Positions 48,818 to 56,617 of a stretch of DNA of 64,000 nt are shown piece after piece. Source of the stretch: Streptomyces bikiniensis (GTDB lineage: Bacteria > Actinomycetota > Actinomycetes > Streptomycetales > Streptomycetaceae); NCBI GenBank assembly GCA_000716465.1, contig JNWL01000008.1, forward strand, positions 1-64,000, read 5' to 3'. The stretch's first letter is position 1; each line of letters opens with the position of its first letter. Under the pieces are notes generated by a model, which saw only the letters and a program-made list of their open reading frames with translations, was not told where the DNA came from and made no database searches. A program made the translations under genes and the position numbers.

Positions 48818-49951
48818 ATGAGCACCATGATCGAGACCGAAGAACTCACCGCCCTCCGCGCCGCCGTCTCCGCGCTCGGCCGGCGCCACGGCCCCGGCTT
48901 CGACCGGGCCGAGCTGTGGGCCGAGGCCGGGAAACTGGGCTACCTGGGCGTGAACCTGCCCGAGGAGTACGGCGGCGGGGGCGGCGGCATGGCCGAGCTG
49001 TCGATCGTCCTGGAGGAGGCGGGCGCGGCCGGCGCGCCGCTCCTGATGATGGTGGTGTCGCCCGCGATCTGCGGCACGGTCATCGCCCGGTTCGGCACGG
49101 AGGAACAGAAGCGGGCCTGGCTGCCGGGGCTCGCGGACGGCACGAAGACGATGGCGTTCGGGATCACGGAGCCCGACGCCGGCTCGAACTCGCACCGCAT
49201 CACGACCACGGCGACCCGCACCGAGGAGGGCTGGGTCCTCAACGGCCGGAAGGTCTTCGTCTCGGGCGTGGACATCGCGGACGCGACCCTGATCGTGGGC
49301 CGCACGTCGGACGCGCGGACGGGCAGGCTGAAGCCCTGTCTGTTCATCGTGCCGCGCGACGCCCCCGGCTTCGGGCGCCGCCACATCGAGATGGAACTCG
49401 ACGCGGACGAGAAGCAGTTCGAGCTGACCCTGGACGACGTGCACCTGCCCGAGGACGCGCTCGTGGGCGACGAGGACGCGGGACTCCTCCAGCTCTTCGC
49501 GGGGCTCAACCCGGAGCGGATCATGACGGCCGCGTTCGCGATCGGCATGGGCCGGTACGCGCTCGCGCAGGCCGTGACGTACGCGAAGGAGCGCCAGGTC
49601 TGGAAGGCCCCGATCGGCGCCCACCAGGCCGTCGCCCACCCGCTGGCCCAGGCGCACATCGAACTGGAGCTGGCCCGCCTGATGATGGCGAAGGCGGCGC
49701 GGCTCTACGACGCGGGCGACGACTTCGGCGCGGGCGAGGCCGCCAACATGGCCAAGTACGCGGCGGCCGAGGCCTGCGTGAAGGCCGTCGACCAGGCCGT
49801 CCACACCCTCGGCGGCAACGGCCTCACCAAGGAGTTCGGCCTCGCCCGCCTGATCACGGCGGCCCGCGTGGCCCGGATCGCCCCCGTCAGCCGCGAGATG
49901 ATCCTCAACTACGTGTCCCATCAGACGCTGGGGCTGCCGAAGTCGTACTGA
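48818..49951 (+). CDS. acyl-CoA dehydrogenase
   Basis: 377 residues: alpha/beta-helical FAD enzyme introducing the alpha-beta double bond into an acyl-CoA. FGITEPDAGSNSHRITTTATR is the FAD/substrate loop; WVLNGRKVFVSG the strand motif; ALVGDEDAGLLQLFAGLNPERIMTAAFAIGMGRYALAQAVTYAKERQVWKAPIGAHQAV and LGGNGLTKEFGLARLI complete it. The catalytic Glu is expected near the GLTKEFG segment. In the Atu/Liu-type context it would act on the branched acyl-CoA made by the ligase. It follows the alpha subunit by 44 bp. Confidence 0.92.
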   Translation: MSTMIETEELTALRAAVSALGRRHGPGFDRAELWAEAGKLGYLGVNLPEEYGGGGGGMAELSIVLEEAGAAGAPLLMMVVSPAICGTVIARFGTEEQKRAWLPGLADGTKTMAFGITEPDAGSNSHRITTTATRTEEGWVLNGRKVFVSGVDIADATLIVGRTSDARTGRLKPCLFIVPRDAPGFGRRHIEMELDADEKQFELTLDDVHLPEDALVGDEDAGLLQLFAGLNPERIMTAAFAIGMGRYALAQAVTYAKERQVWKAPIGAHQAVAHPLAQAHIELELARLMMAKAARLYDAGDDFGAGEAANMAKYAAAEACVKAVDQAVHTLGGNGLTKEFGLARLITAARVARIAPVSREMILNYVSHQTLGLPKSY

Positions 49952-49999
49952 CGTTCCCGGAAGGGGCCCATCGGGTCCGGTTTTTGAAAGAAGAAGGTG

Positions 50000-50057
50000 C
50001 AGGCGTGAATGACCTGTGTACGATCTCGTCACTTCGCACACAGGTCGTTCACGCCTG
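50000..50057. promoter_or_regulatory. 20-bp-stem inverted repeat upstream of excalibur gene
   Basis: CAGGCGTGAATGACCTGTGT (50000-50019) and ACACAGGTCGTTCACGCCTG (50038-50057) pair at 19 of 20 positions around an 18-base spacer, ending 6 bp before the start codon. Too long and near-perfect for chance. It could be a large operator for a dimeric regulator or an RNA hairpin masking the start. Confidence 0.8.
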
Positions 50058-50063
50058 TGTTCC

Positions 50064-50900
50064 ATGCCCGCCGGGGAGACGTACGTGTACACACCGCCGC
50101 AGCCCTATCCGTATGCCCCTCCGCCTCCGCCCCGGCCCCTCCGCCGCTGGTGGCAGCACCCCGCCCTGATCATCACGCTGCTGGTGATCTTCCCGCCGGC
50201 CGGTATCGCCCTGGTCTGGACGAGCCTCTGGAAGAAGTCGCAGAAGATCGTGGCGACCGTCCTCTCGGCCCTGTGGTTCCTGCTGCCGTTCCTCACCGCG
50301 GACCCGCCGAAGGACGACGCGAAGGCGGACCGGCCCGCGGCCGGCGCGTCCCCGAGCCCCACCCCGACCCCGACGCCGACCCCGACTCCCACCCCGTCGG
50401 AGACGGAGGAGGTCCCGGTGATGCCCTCGCTCGTCGGCGGCGCCTACGCCTCCGCCGAGCCGATCGTCACCGCCAACCTGGGCCGGGCCTACGCCGCCTA
50501 CAAGGACGTGGACCTCCCCGCCGAGTACGGCACGTGGCTGGTCTGCTTCCAGCGCCCGGACGCCGGCGCGCCGGTCACGTCCGCGGTGCCGGTGGTGTAC
50601 CTGACGGAGCCCGGCGTCCCGTGCCCGGCGTCGCCGAACACGGTCCTCCACAAGCCGACCCCGAAGCCGACCCCGCCCCCGTCCCCGAAGCCCCGGCCGA
50701 CCACCCAGCCGCCGACGGCGGCCCCCGAACCGGAACCGGAGCCGGAGCCCGAGCCCACGCAGGAAGCCGCCGAAGAGGACGTCTACTACCGCAACTGCAC
50801 GGCCGTCCGCGCGGCCGGAGCCGCACCCATCCACCGGGGTGACCCCGGCTACGCCCGCCACCTGGACCGCGACGGCGACGGCGTGGGCTGCGAGAACTGA
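50064..50900 (+). CDS. excalibur-domain surface protein (278 aa)
   Basis: Pro-rich cytoplasmic lead (YTPPQPYPYAPPPPPRPLRRWW), two hydrophobic helices (ALIITLLVIFPPAGIALVW, IVATVLSALWFLLPFL), then Thr/Pro repeats (TPTPTPTP). A conserved core follows (MPSLVGGAYASAEPIVTANLG...YGTWLVCFQRPDAG...VPCP), then Pro/Lys and Glu/Pro repeats, and a C-terminal excalibur calcium-binding domain (YYRNCTAVRAAGAAPIHRGDPGYARHLDRDGDGVGCEN) with DxDxDG. The middle resembles a PASTA-like/DUF4236 segment. It stands behind a 20-bp-stem inverted repeat. Possible start at 50085 (GTG). Likely interacts with the cell wall or matrix. Confidence 0.82.
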   Translation: MPAGETYVYTPPQPYPYAPPPPPRPLRRWWQHPALIITLLVIFPPAGIALVWTSLWKKSQKIVATVLSALWFLLPFLTADPPKDDAKADRPAAGASPSPTPTPTPTPTPTPSETEEVPVMPSLVGGAYASAEPIVTANLGRAYAAYKDVDLPAEYGTWLVCFQRPDAGAPVTSAVPVVYLTEPGVPCPASPNTVLHKPTPKPTPPPSPKPRPTTQPPTAAPEPEPEPEPEPTQEAAEEDVYYRNCTAVRAAGAAPIHRGDPGYARHLDRDGDGVGCEN

Positions 50901-50933
50901 CGGCCGGTCGGCTCGGAGAAGGTCCTGCGGGAA

Positions 50934-51374
50934 GAACACGGTGGCCTCCCCGCCACCCGCGCCGGCGCGGCCGTTACCACCGTCCACCCGCTCGCCACCC
51001 CCGAGGAGTTCGCCAAGCAGCTGCGCGACTCCTCCGCCCGCTGGATCGTCACCGTCTCGCCCCTGCTCCCCGCCGCCCGCGCCGCCGCCGAACTCGCGGG
51101 CAGCATCGAGGAGATCCTCCTCTGCGACCAGCCGCCGGCGGAGGAGACCGTCCGCTCGCTCCAGGCCTTCCTCGGCTCCACCGGACCCGTCCCCGAGATC
51201 GAGGTCGATCCGGACGAGGACGTCGCCGCCCTCCCGTATTCGTCCGGCACGACCGGGGTACCCAAGGGGGTGATGCTCACGCACACCTCCATGGCCACCA
51301 ACCTGGCCCAGCTGGAGCCGTTCGTCCCCATGGGCCCGGGCGACCGCATCCTCGCCGTCCTGCCCTTCTTCCAT
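50934..51374 (+). pseudogene. broken duplicate of the ligase gene (internal fragment)
   Basis: About 440 bp nearly identical to 54543-54997 within the intact ligase gene: from AACAC(G)GTG...CCACCCGCGCCGGCGCGG to CTGCCCTTCTTCCA. A 14-base deletion near the left edge relative to the intact copy destroys continuity, and both start and C-terminal half are missing. Shared text includes CCCGAGATCGAGGTCGATCC and the FPYSSGTTGVPKGVM-coding block. It is dead. It ends at 51374, exactly where unrelated DNA begins, so it marks an insertion or recombination junction. Confidence 0.85.
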
Positions 51375-51472
51375 GACGCTGGATCTAAAGGGGAGCGACA
51401 TGGTTTGACTGCTTGAACTGCGGAAACGCCATGGCCCCGCCTCCTGGCCAGGGATGCTGAGCCGTCTCGCGC

Positions 51473-52663
51473 TCACAGCGGCATCCCGGACATGTGCGAG
51501 AGCCGAAGCAACTCGGGGTTGCTTCGGCGATGCAGCGAGGCGAGGACCCGGAAGACCTCGCGGGCCGTCGGATGGATACGGGCCATCTGCGGCGCCGCCT
51601 CCCACGCCGCGGACAGGTTCGCGAGGGCGGCCTCGCGGTCTCCGACGTCGAGGTGCGCGCGGGCGACGTTCAAGCGCGACGGAGCCACCCGGGTGGCCGG
51701 CAGGCCGTCGAGGACCGTGTCGAGGTTCTCCGCGACGGCGAGGGCCTCCCGGGGGCGGCCGAGATCGAGCCGGGTTGCGAGGACGTGCGTAGCGGTGTTC
51801 TGCGGTCCGAAGATCATCGAATGCCGGTTCGCGTCGCCACCGCTGAACCACTCGTCGGCCACCCGCTCGGCGGAGGCGATGTGCCGTTCGGCCTCGCGGG
51901 CCCCCTCGGTCTTGTCCTCCAGGCGGCCGGCCAGCGTCATCCCCCGCAGGTTCAGTACCCCCACCGCGAACGCGCGGTCCTGCCCGGACAGGGCCTCTTC
52001 CGCCCGCGCGATGGCCCGGTCCACGACCACAAGACCGCCTTCGGCGTCGCCGCCGTTGAGGTAGGCGCCGGCACGGTCCCGTGCGGCGATAGCCTCCCCG
52101 AGTGGGTTGGCGCGCTGTTCGACGGCCCACCGCTGCCGGGTCACCGCCAGCTCGGCCATGTCCATCCAGCGGTGCCGGGCGGCGAGCCAGTAGACGGAGC
52201 TGTAGACCTCCGCCAGGAGCATCCATGCCTCGGTCGTGTTCTCCGCGTGCGCGTACGTTGTAGCGCTGCGCAGCAGGCCCGGCAGCCGGGCGAGAACGTG
52301 GTGCACCCGGGCCTCGTCGCGGGCCTCCCGTACTGATTCCACGGCGGCCAGGACGGCGCCTTCCTCGGCCTGGATGCGGCCCGGCAGGTCGTAGTCCCGA
52401 ACGGCGGACCGTAGGTCGGTCAGCCGTTCCTCGTCGTCCTCGGCGATCCGGGCCTTGCCCAGGACTTCCGCCATGGACAGACCGAGGGACTTGCCGATCG
52501 TCGCGGCGACCGTGGGCGTGAGCGTCCGGTCTCCCACCTCGATCTTCGACAACAGCGACACGGACACGTTGGCCATCCGCGCGAGCTGCGCCTGGGAGAG
52601 GCCGCGCTCCTTCCGGATCAGGGCGAGGTTCGCCCCCGGTGCGACTTCGCTGGTTGCGCTCAT
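51473..52663 (-). CDS. XRE-family regulator with TPR-like C-terminal domain (396 aa)
   Basis: N-terminal helix-turn-helix (ANLALIRKERGLSQAQLARMANVSVSLLSKIEVGDRTLTPTVAATIGKSLGLSMAEVL), then about 320 residues of helical repeats (LARLPGLLRSATTYAHAENTTEAWMLLAEVYSSVYWLAARH; AGAYLNGGDAEGGLVVVDRAIARAEEAL; HIASAERVADEWFSGGD; LDVGDREAALANLSAAWEAAP) of TPR type. A paralogue in layout of the XRE protein at 37281-38528. The peptide-sensing (RRNPP) comparison is inference. It is divergent from a set of tiny genes, separated by 155 bp that contain two kinds of repeats. Confidence 0.88.
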   Translation of the reverse strand: MSATSEVAPGANLALIRKERGLSQAQLARMANVSVSLLSKIEVGDRTLTPTVAATIGKSLGLSMAEVLGKARIAEDDEERLTDLRSAVRDYDLPGRIQAEEGAVLAAVESVREARDEARVHHVLARLPGLLRSATTYAHAENTTEAWMLLAEVYSSVYWLAARHRWMDMAELAVTRQRWAVEQRANPLGEAIAARDRAGAYLNGGDAEGGLVVVDRAIARAEEALSGQDRAFAVGVLNLRGMTLAGRLEDKTEGAREAERHIASAERVADEWFSGGDANRHSMIFGPQNTATHVLATRLDLGRPREALAVAENLDTVLDGLPATRVAPSRLNVARAHLDVGDREAALANLSAAWEAAPQMARIHPTAREVFRVLASLHRRSNPELLRLSHMSGMPL

Positions 52664-52734
52664 GCAGTCCGTCCTACCCCGTCGAGGTCAGGTCACGGGC
52701 CATGCTCACAGGCCCCGCCTGGCTGTGCGCCCCG

Positions 52735-52789
52735 GTGTGCAAACCGTGTGCAAGTTCTCGCACACACACAGTTGTTAACTGGTTACAAC
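52735..52789. promoter_or_regulatory. regulator sites in XRE/small-gene divergent promoter
   Basis: GTGTGCAA occurs twice in direct orientation (52735-52742, 52746-52753). A near-palindrome GTTGTTAACTGGTTACAAC lies at 52771-52789 (GTTGT and ACAAC arms perfect). They sit between the divergent XRE gene (start 52663) and the first small ORF (52819), as expected for XRE-type operators and promoters. Confidence 0.55.
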
Positions 52790-52818
52790 AGCCGGAGCAA
52801 GTCCGAGCAGGAGGAACC

Positions 52819-52965
52819 GTGGTGTTCGCGTTGCCGCCCGTCCCTGTCACCCCTGTACCCGACCCGAGCCTCGCCGCCACCCCGAACCCCACGCGGGCCG
52901 ACCCGCCCGCCCCCGTCACGGCGGCCGAGGGCGAAAGCGACCTCAGCGACGGACAGCCGGCATGA
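52819..52965 (+). CDS. small Pro/Ala-rich protein (48 aa)
   Basis: GTG-started ORF (52819, or GTG 52822) with GGAGG a few bases upstream: FALPPVPVTPVPDPSLAATP followed by TRADPPAPVTAAEGESDLSDG. Low complexity, no domain. It overlaps the next ORF by ATGA, which supports translation. First gene of the small operon facing the XRE regulator. Confidence 0.5.
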   Translation: MVFALPPVPVTPVPDPSLAATPNPTRADPPAPVTAAEGESDLSDGQPA

Positions 52966-53201
52966 GGTACCGGGAGGGCGACTGCGTGGTCGACGGCACG
53001 CGCGCACTGGTGGGCCAGGTGCACGCCGTCGACGGCGCCCTCCTCACCCTCACGCGTCCAGGAGGATACGAGTGGACCGCCACCGCGAGGGACTGCTGGA
53101 CGGCGAGCCCGCAGGAGCGCGAGAGCCTTACGCCGCGTGGAGCCGCGCGGGTCATCAGCACCGTGCCGGTCCCCTCGTCGCCCGCGCCGCGACCTTCCTG
53201 A
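52962..53201 (+). CDS. small KOW-like protein (79 aa)
   Basis: MRYREGDCVVDGTRALVGQV continues into a compact beta-rich block (DGALLTLTRPGGYEWTATARDCW). This resembles the small beta-barrel (KOW/PRC-like) proteins of unknown role found beside XRE regulators in Streptomyces. Residues after about 58 are low complexity and overlap the following ORF. Coupled to the preceding ORF by ATGA. Confidence 0.6.
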   Translation: MRYREGDCVVDGTRALVGQVHAVDGALLTLTRPGGYEWTATARDCWTASPQERESLTPRGAARVISTVPVPSSPAPRPS

Positions 53202-53254
53202 CCGCAGCGGCCGTGGGCGGATTCTTCGCGGCCCTGTGGCTCCGCATCCCCTAG
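53072..53254 (+). CDS. overlapping small membrane protein (60 aa)
   Basis: A GTG at 53072 has an ideal AGGAGG site 6 bp upstream. The frame encodes DRHREGLLDGEPAGAREPYAAWSRAG and a C-terminal hydrophobic helix FLTAAAVGGFFAALWL. It overlaps the preceding 79-residue ORF by 130 bp in another frame, which is unusual. The ribosome site and the proper transmembrane end argue for it; the overlap argues against. No family recognised. Confidence 0.45.
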   Translation: MDRHREGLLDGEPAGAREPYAAWSRAGHQHRAGPLVARAATFLTAAAVGGFFAALWLRIP

Positions 53255-53391
53255 GCAGCCGCCTCGCCGACGCGGAACCCCGTCTGCTCGGCGGGGCGGC
53301 GATCCACCCCCCGCTCCCCTGACCGAGCGCCACGGGAGCGGGGCTCTGCAAGTGCAGCACGTCCAGGCACCACCGAGTGAAGGGCACGCAC

Positions 53392-53508
53392 ATGATCAGT
53401 ACGGACCGCTGGGTCACCGTCCAGGGCGGCGAGGACCAGGGCAACAAGGACATCGAGTCGGGCGACGGCGGCGGCTCGAACCCGACCCACGGCTGCGGCG
53501 ACAACTGA
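53392..53508 (+). CDS. 38-residue Gly/Asp-rich peptide
   Basis: ATG ORF encoding MISTDRWVTVQGGEDQGNKD followed by an IESGDGGGSNPTHGCGDN-type end. The C-terminus has Ser, Thr and a single Cys in a Gly-rich context (S-N-P-T-H-G-C), which looks like a processed-peptide core, while the first half is a short acidic leader. A weak GAAGG site lies upstream. No modification enzyme, protease or exporter is near, so this could also be a signal peptide for the TPR-type regulator or a non-functional ORF. No homologue is known to me. Confidence 0.45.
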   Translation: MISTDRWVTVQGGEDQGNKDIESGDGGGSNPTHGCGDN

Positions 53509-53582
53509 CCCTGGAGAACGGCGAGTCGCGGGCCCCGCTCTGGCAGGATCGGAGCGGGGTTCCGCACGCGAGGAGAGGCGCC

Positions 53583-54026
53583 ATGGCACGCGAAATCAGC
53601 GGTACAGGCAGGGTGACGGTGTTTCCCCTGCTCCATCTGTGGCCGGACATCTACGGTGTCGCGGCGTACGCGACCACCGGACGTTTCGGCGTGACTGCCG
53701 CCGTGGGATACATTCCGATTCCCGAAGTCCCCGACATGAGCCTCCTCGACGTCGGCGCACGGCACAGTAGTGCCAGCGCGGACCGGGCGGCCCACGCCGA
53801 ATGGGTCCTGTGCACTGCCTGGAGCGCTCGCACCGTCGCAAAACCGGGATCGTGGGACCTTCCGTCGGCCGAATGGTCCCTTGAATGGGACGCGCGTGCC
53901 GAACCGAAGGGGAACGGAGGCAACATGTACGGACACGGCGAGCTGTATGTCGGCCGCTTCGCCCTCACCGACGAGGTACTGATGAAGCAGGCCAGGGAGT
54001 TGCTTCCCCAGCTCGCGCGACGGTAG
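53583..54026 (+). CDS. hypothetical protein (147 aa) of the XRE/peptide island
   Basis: Soluble protein starting MAREISGTGRVTVFPLLHLWPDIYGVAAYATTGRFGVTAAVGYIPIPEVPDM, with a single Cys (WVLCTAWSARTV), a Gly-rich loop (PKGNGGNMYGHGELYVGRF) and a helical C-terminus (DEVLMKQARELLPQLARR). Its base composition is less GC-rich than neighbours and codon use is less biased, suggesting recent arrival. An AGGAGAG site lies 7 bp upstream of the ATG. I do not recognise a family; a small alpha/beta fold is likely. Confidence 0.6.
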   Translation: MAREISGTGRVTVFPLLHLWPDIYGVAAYATTGRFGVTAAVGYIPIPEVPDMSLLDVGARHSSASADRAAHAEWVLCTAWSARTVAKPGSWDLPSAEWSLEWDARAEPKGNGGNMYGHGELYVGRFALTDEVLMKQARELLPQLARR

Positions 54027-54131
54027 TCCTCTCGGGCGCGCCGAAATCGCCCCTCCGACGCCCGCGTGGTGCGGGACGGACGCACGCGGACCTCCGGTCC
54101 GCCTTCTCCCAGGGACAAGGATTCATTCTGT

Positions 54132-54161
54132 TACGGCCCCGCGCTTCGGTGCGGGGCCGTA
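54132..54161. terminator. hairpin after the island
   Basis: TACGGCCCCGC and GCGGGGCCGTA form an 11-bp perfect stem with the loop GCTTCGGT (UUCG-type tetraloop centre). It lies 105 bp after the 147-residue gene, before the ligase promoter, and fits a terminator that insulates the catabolic operon from the island. Confidence 0.7.
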
Positions 54162-54202
54162 CCGGTTTCCTCGTGAACCCCGCACGGCACCGCCCCAAAA
54201 CC

Positions 54203-54220
54203 ATGCATGCGTGCTTGATT
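54203..54220. promoter_or_regulatory. degenerate operator before the ligase
   Basis: ATGCATGC-GT-GCTTGATT has the 8-2-8 layout of the perfect site at 42545-42562 (AAGCAAGC-AC-GCTTGCTT); 7 of 8 bases of the right half and 6 of 8 of the left agree. It is 88 bp before the ligase ATG. Confidence 0.45.
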
Positions 54221-54308
54221 GTTCTACGGGGTACTGACAGGGTCTCCCCAAGTCGCCGCCCCACCCGCGATCCTGGCGCTCACCTTCCACCTCTCCAGGG
54301 GGTCACAC

Positions 54309-55895
54309 ATGGTGTTCCACAGCGCGTACGAGGACGTTCCGGCCGTCTCGCTCCCCATCCACGACGCGGTCCTCGGCCGCGCCGCCGAGTACGGCGACAC
54401 CCCGGCCCTCGTCGACGGCTCCGGCGCGGAGGGTGCGCTCACCCTCACGTACGCCCAGGTCGACGCCTTCCACCGGCTCGTCGCCGCCGGGCTCGCCGGG
54501 GCCGGTGTCCGCAAGGGCGACGTGCTCGCCCTGCACAGCCCCAACACCGTGCTCTTCCCCGTCGCCTTCTACGCCGCCACCCGCGCCGGCGCGGCCGTCA
54601 CCACCGTCCACCCGCTCGCCACCCCCGAGGAGTTCGCCAAGCAGCTCCGCGACTCCTCCGCCCGCTGGATCGTCACCGTCTCGCCCCTGCTGCCCGCCGC
54701 CCGCGCGGCGGCCGAACTCGCGGGCGGGATCGAGGAGATTTTCCTCTGCGACCAGCCCCCGGCGGGGGAGACCGTCCGCTCGCTCCAGGCCTTCCTCGGC
54801 TCCACCGGGCCCGTCCCCGAGATCGAGGTCGATCCGGACGAGGACGTCGCCGCCCTGCCGTATTCGTCCGGCACCACCGGGGTACCCAAGGGCGTGATGC
54901 TCACGCACACCTCGATCGCGACGAACCTGGCCCAGCTGGAGCCGTTCATCCCCATGGGCCCGGGCGACCGCATCCTCGCCGTCCTGCCCTTCTTCCACAT
55001 CTACGGGCTCACCGCCCTCATGAACGCCCCCCTCCGCCAGGGCGCCACCGTCGTCGTCCAGCCCCGCTTCGAGCTCGACGCCTTCCTGAGCGCCGTCCAG
55101 GAGCACCGCATCAACGGCCTGTACGTCGCCCCGCCGATCGTCCTCGCCCTCGCCAAGCACCCGGCCGTCGCGAACTACGACCTGTCCTCCCTGGAGTACG
55201 TCGTCAGCGCCGCCGCCCCCCTCGACGCCGCCCTCGCCGAGGCCTGCTCGAAGCGGCTCGGGCTCCCGCCGGTCCGGCAGGCGTACGGCATGACCGAGCT
55301 GTCCCCGGGCACCCACGTCGTCCCCCTCGACGCCGAGACGCCCCCGCCCGGCACCGTCGGCAGGCTCCTGCCCTCCACCGAGATGCGGATCCTCTCCCTG
55401 GACGACCCCGCGAAGGACGCCGCGCCCGGCGAGGAGGGCGAGATCGCCATCCGGGGACCCCAGGTCATGAAGGGCTACCTGGGCCGCCCCGACGCCACCG
55501 CCGCCATGATCGACGCCGAGGGCTGGGTCCACACCGGGGACGTCGGGCGCGTCGACGGCGACGGCTGGCTCTTCGTGGTCGACCGCGTCAAGGAGCTCAT
55601 CAAGTACAAGGGCTTCCAGGTCGCCCCCGCCGAGCTGGAGGCGCTGCTCCTCACCCACGAGGGCATCGCCGACGCCGCCGTCATCGGCGTCACCGGCGAC
55701 GACGGCACCGAGATCCCCAAGGCCTTCGTCGTCCGCCAGCCCTCCGCGCCCGGCCTCACCGCCGAGGAGGTCGTCGCGCACGTCGCCGCGCGCGTCTCCC
55801 CGTACAAGAAGGTCCGCGCCGTGGAGTTCGTCGACACCGTCCCCCGGGCCGCGTCCGGGAAGATCCTCCGAAGGGAACTGAGGCAGCGCTCATGA
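54309..55895 (+). CDS. 4-coumarate-CoA-ligase-like acyl-CoA synthetase
   Basis: 528-residue AMP-forming ligase activating a carboxylic acid to its CoA ester. The adenylation motif is YSSGTTGVPKGVMLTH (about residue 180), then FFHIYGLTALMNAP, QAYGMTELSPGTHVVP (A4/A5), GWVHTGDVGRVDGDGWLFVVDRVKELIKYKGFQVAPAELE (A7-A8), and the catalytic Lys in PRAASGKILRREL. The signature places it with plant-4CL-like bacterial ligases rather than long-chain FadD. Its stop overlaps the hydratase start (ATGA). A truncated duplicate of residues about 80-230 lies 3.6 kb upstream. Confidence 0.93.
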   Translation: MVFHSAYEDVPAVSLPIHDAVLGRAAEYGDTPALVDGSGAEGALTLTYAQVDAFHRLVAAGLAGAGVRKGDVLALHSPNTVLFPVAFYAATRAGAAVTTVHPLATPEEFAKQLRDSSARWIVTVSPLLPAARAAAELAGGIEEIFLCDQPPAGETVRSLQAFLGSTGPVPEIEVDPDEDVAALPYSSGTTGVPKGVMLTHTSIATNLAQLEPFIPMGPGDRILAVLPFFHIYGLTALMNAPLRQGATVVVQPRFELDAFLSAVQEHRINGLYVAPPIVLALAKHPAVANYDLSSLEYVVSAAAPLDAALAEACSKRLGLPPVRQAYGMTELSPGTHVVPLDAETPPPGTVGRLLPSTEMRILSLDDPAKDAAPGEEGEIAIRGPQVMKGYLGRPDATAAMIDAEGWVHTGDVGRVDGDGWLFVVDRVKELIKYKGFQVAPAELEALLLTHEGIADAAVIGVTGDDGTEIPKAFVVRQPSAPGLTAEEVVAHVAARVSPYKKVRAVEFVDTVPRAASGKILRRELRQRS

Positions 55896-56617
55896 CCGCA
55901 CTCGTCACCACGTCCGAGGAACGGGGCATCACCACCCTCACCCTGAACTCCCCCGCCACCCGCAACGCCCTCTCCGCCGCCCTCGTCGGCGAGCTCGCCG
56001 ACGCGCTCGCCGCCTGTGGCAAGGACCCGGGCGTACGGGCCGTGGTCCTCGACCACACCGGCACCACCTTCAGCGCGGGCGCCGACCTGAAGGCGCCCCC
56101 GAGCCCGTACGACTTCGTGGCCCTGCTCCGGCGGATCGTGGAGCTGCCGAAGCCGGTCGTCGGCCGGGTCACGGGGCACGCGCGCGCGGGAGGCCTCGGG
56201 CTGCTCGGGGCGTGCGACGTGGTGGTGGCGGGGGAGGGCGCGGACTTCGCCCTCACGGAGGTACGGATCGGGGTCGCGCCCTCCGTCATCTCCCTGACCC
56301 TCCTGCCGAGGCTGGAGCCGCGCGCGGCGGCCCGCTACTACCTGACGGGCGAGCGGTTCGGGGTGCCGGAGGCGATCGCCATGGGCCTGGTCACGGCCGG
56401 GGACGACGCCCTCGACGGCATCCTCGACGCCCTGCGCGCCGCGTCGCCGCAGGGCCTGCGGGAATCGAAACGGCTGGTCACCGCTAGAGTCCTGGAGACC
56501 TTCGAACGCGACGCGGAGGACCTGGTGCAGAGGTCGGCCACGCTCTTCGCCTCCGCCGAGGCGCGCGAGGGGATGACGGCCTTCCTCGAACGACGGGACC
56601 CCGCATGGCGGCTGTGA
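55892..56617 (+). CDS. enoyl-CoA hydratase
   Basis: 241-residue crotonase. TLTLNSPATRNALSAALVGELADAL, VVLDHTGTTFSAGADLK (oxyanion strand), and GRVTGHARAGGLGLLGACDVVVAGEGADFALTEVRIGVAP, which contains the Gly-Gly oxyanion and the region where catalytic Glu residues normally lie. In this protein the second Glu position is TEVRIG and the first is in the GLLGACDV region without an obvious Glu, so hydration chemistry should be verified. Acts after the acyl-CoA dehydrogenase. Confidence 0.88.
   Translation: MTALVTTSEERGITTLTLNSPATRNALSAALVGELADALAACGKDPGVRAVVLDHTGTTFSAGADLKAPPSPYDFVALLRRIVELPKPVVGRVTGHARAGGLGLLGACDVVVAGEGADFALTEVRIGVAPSVISLTLLPRLEPRAAARYYLTGERFGVPEAIAMGLVTAGDDALDGILDALRAASPQGLRESKRLVTARVLETFERDAEDLVQRSATLFASAEAREGMTAFLERRDPAWRL

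Noticed and set aside
53392..53508. Assigning the 38-residue peptide as a lanthipeptide precursor
   Set aside because: Ser, Thr and Cys at the end are suggestive, but no dehydratase, cyclase, protease or transporter lies nearby; kept only as a candidate peptide.
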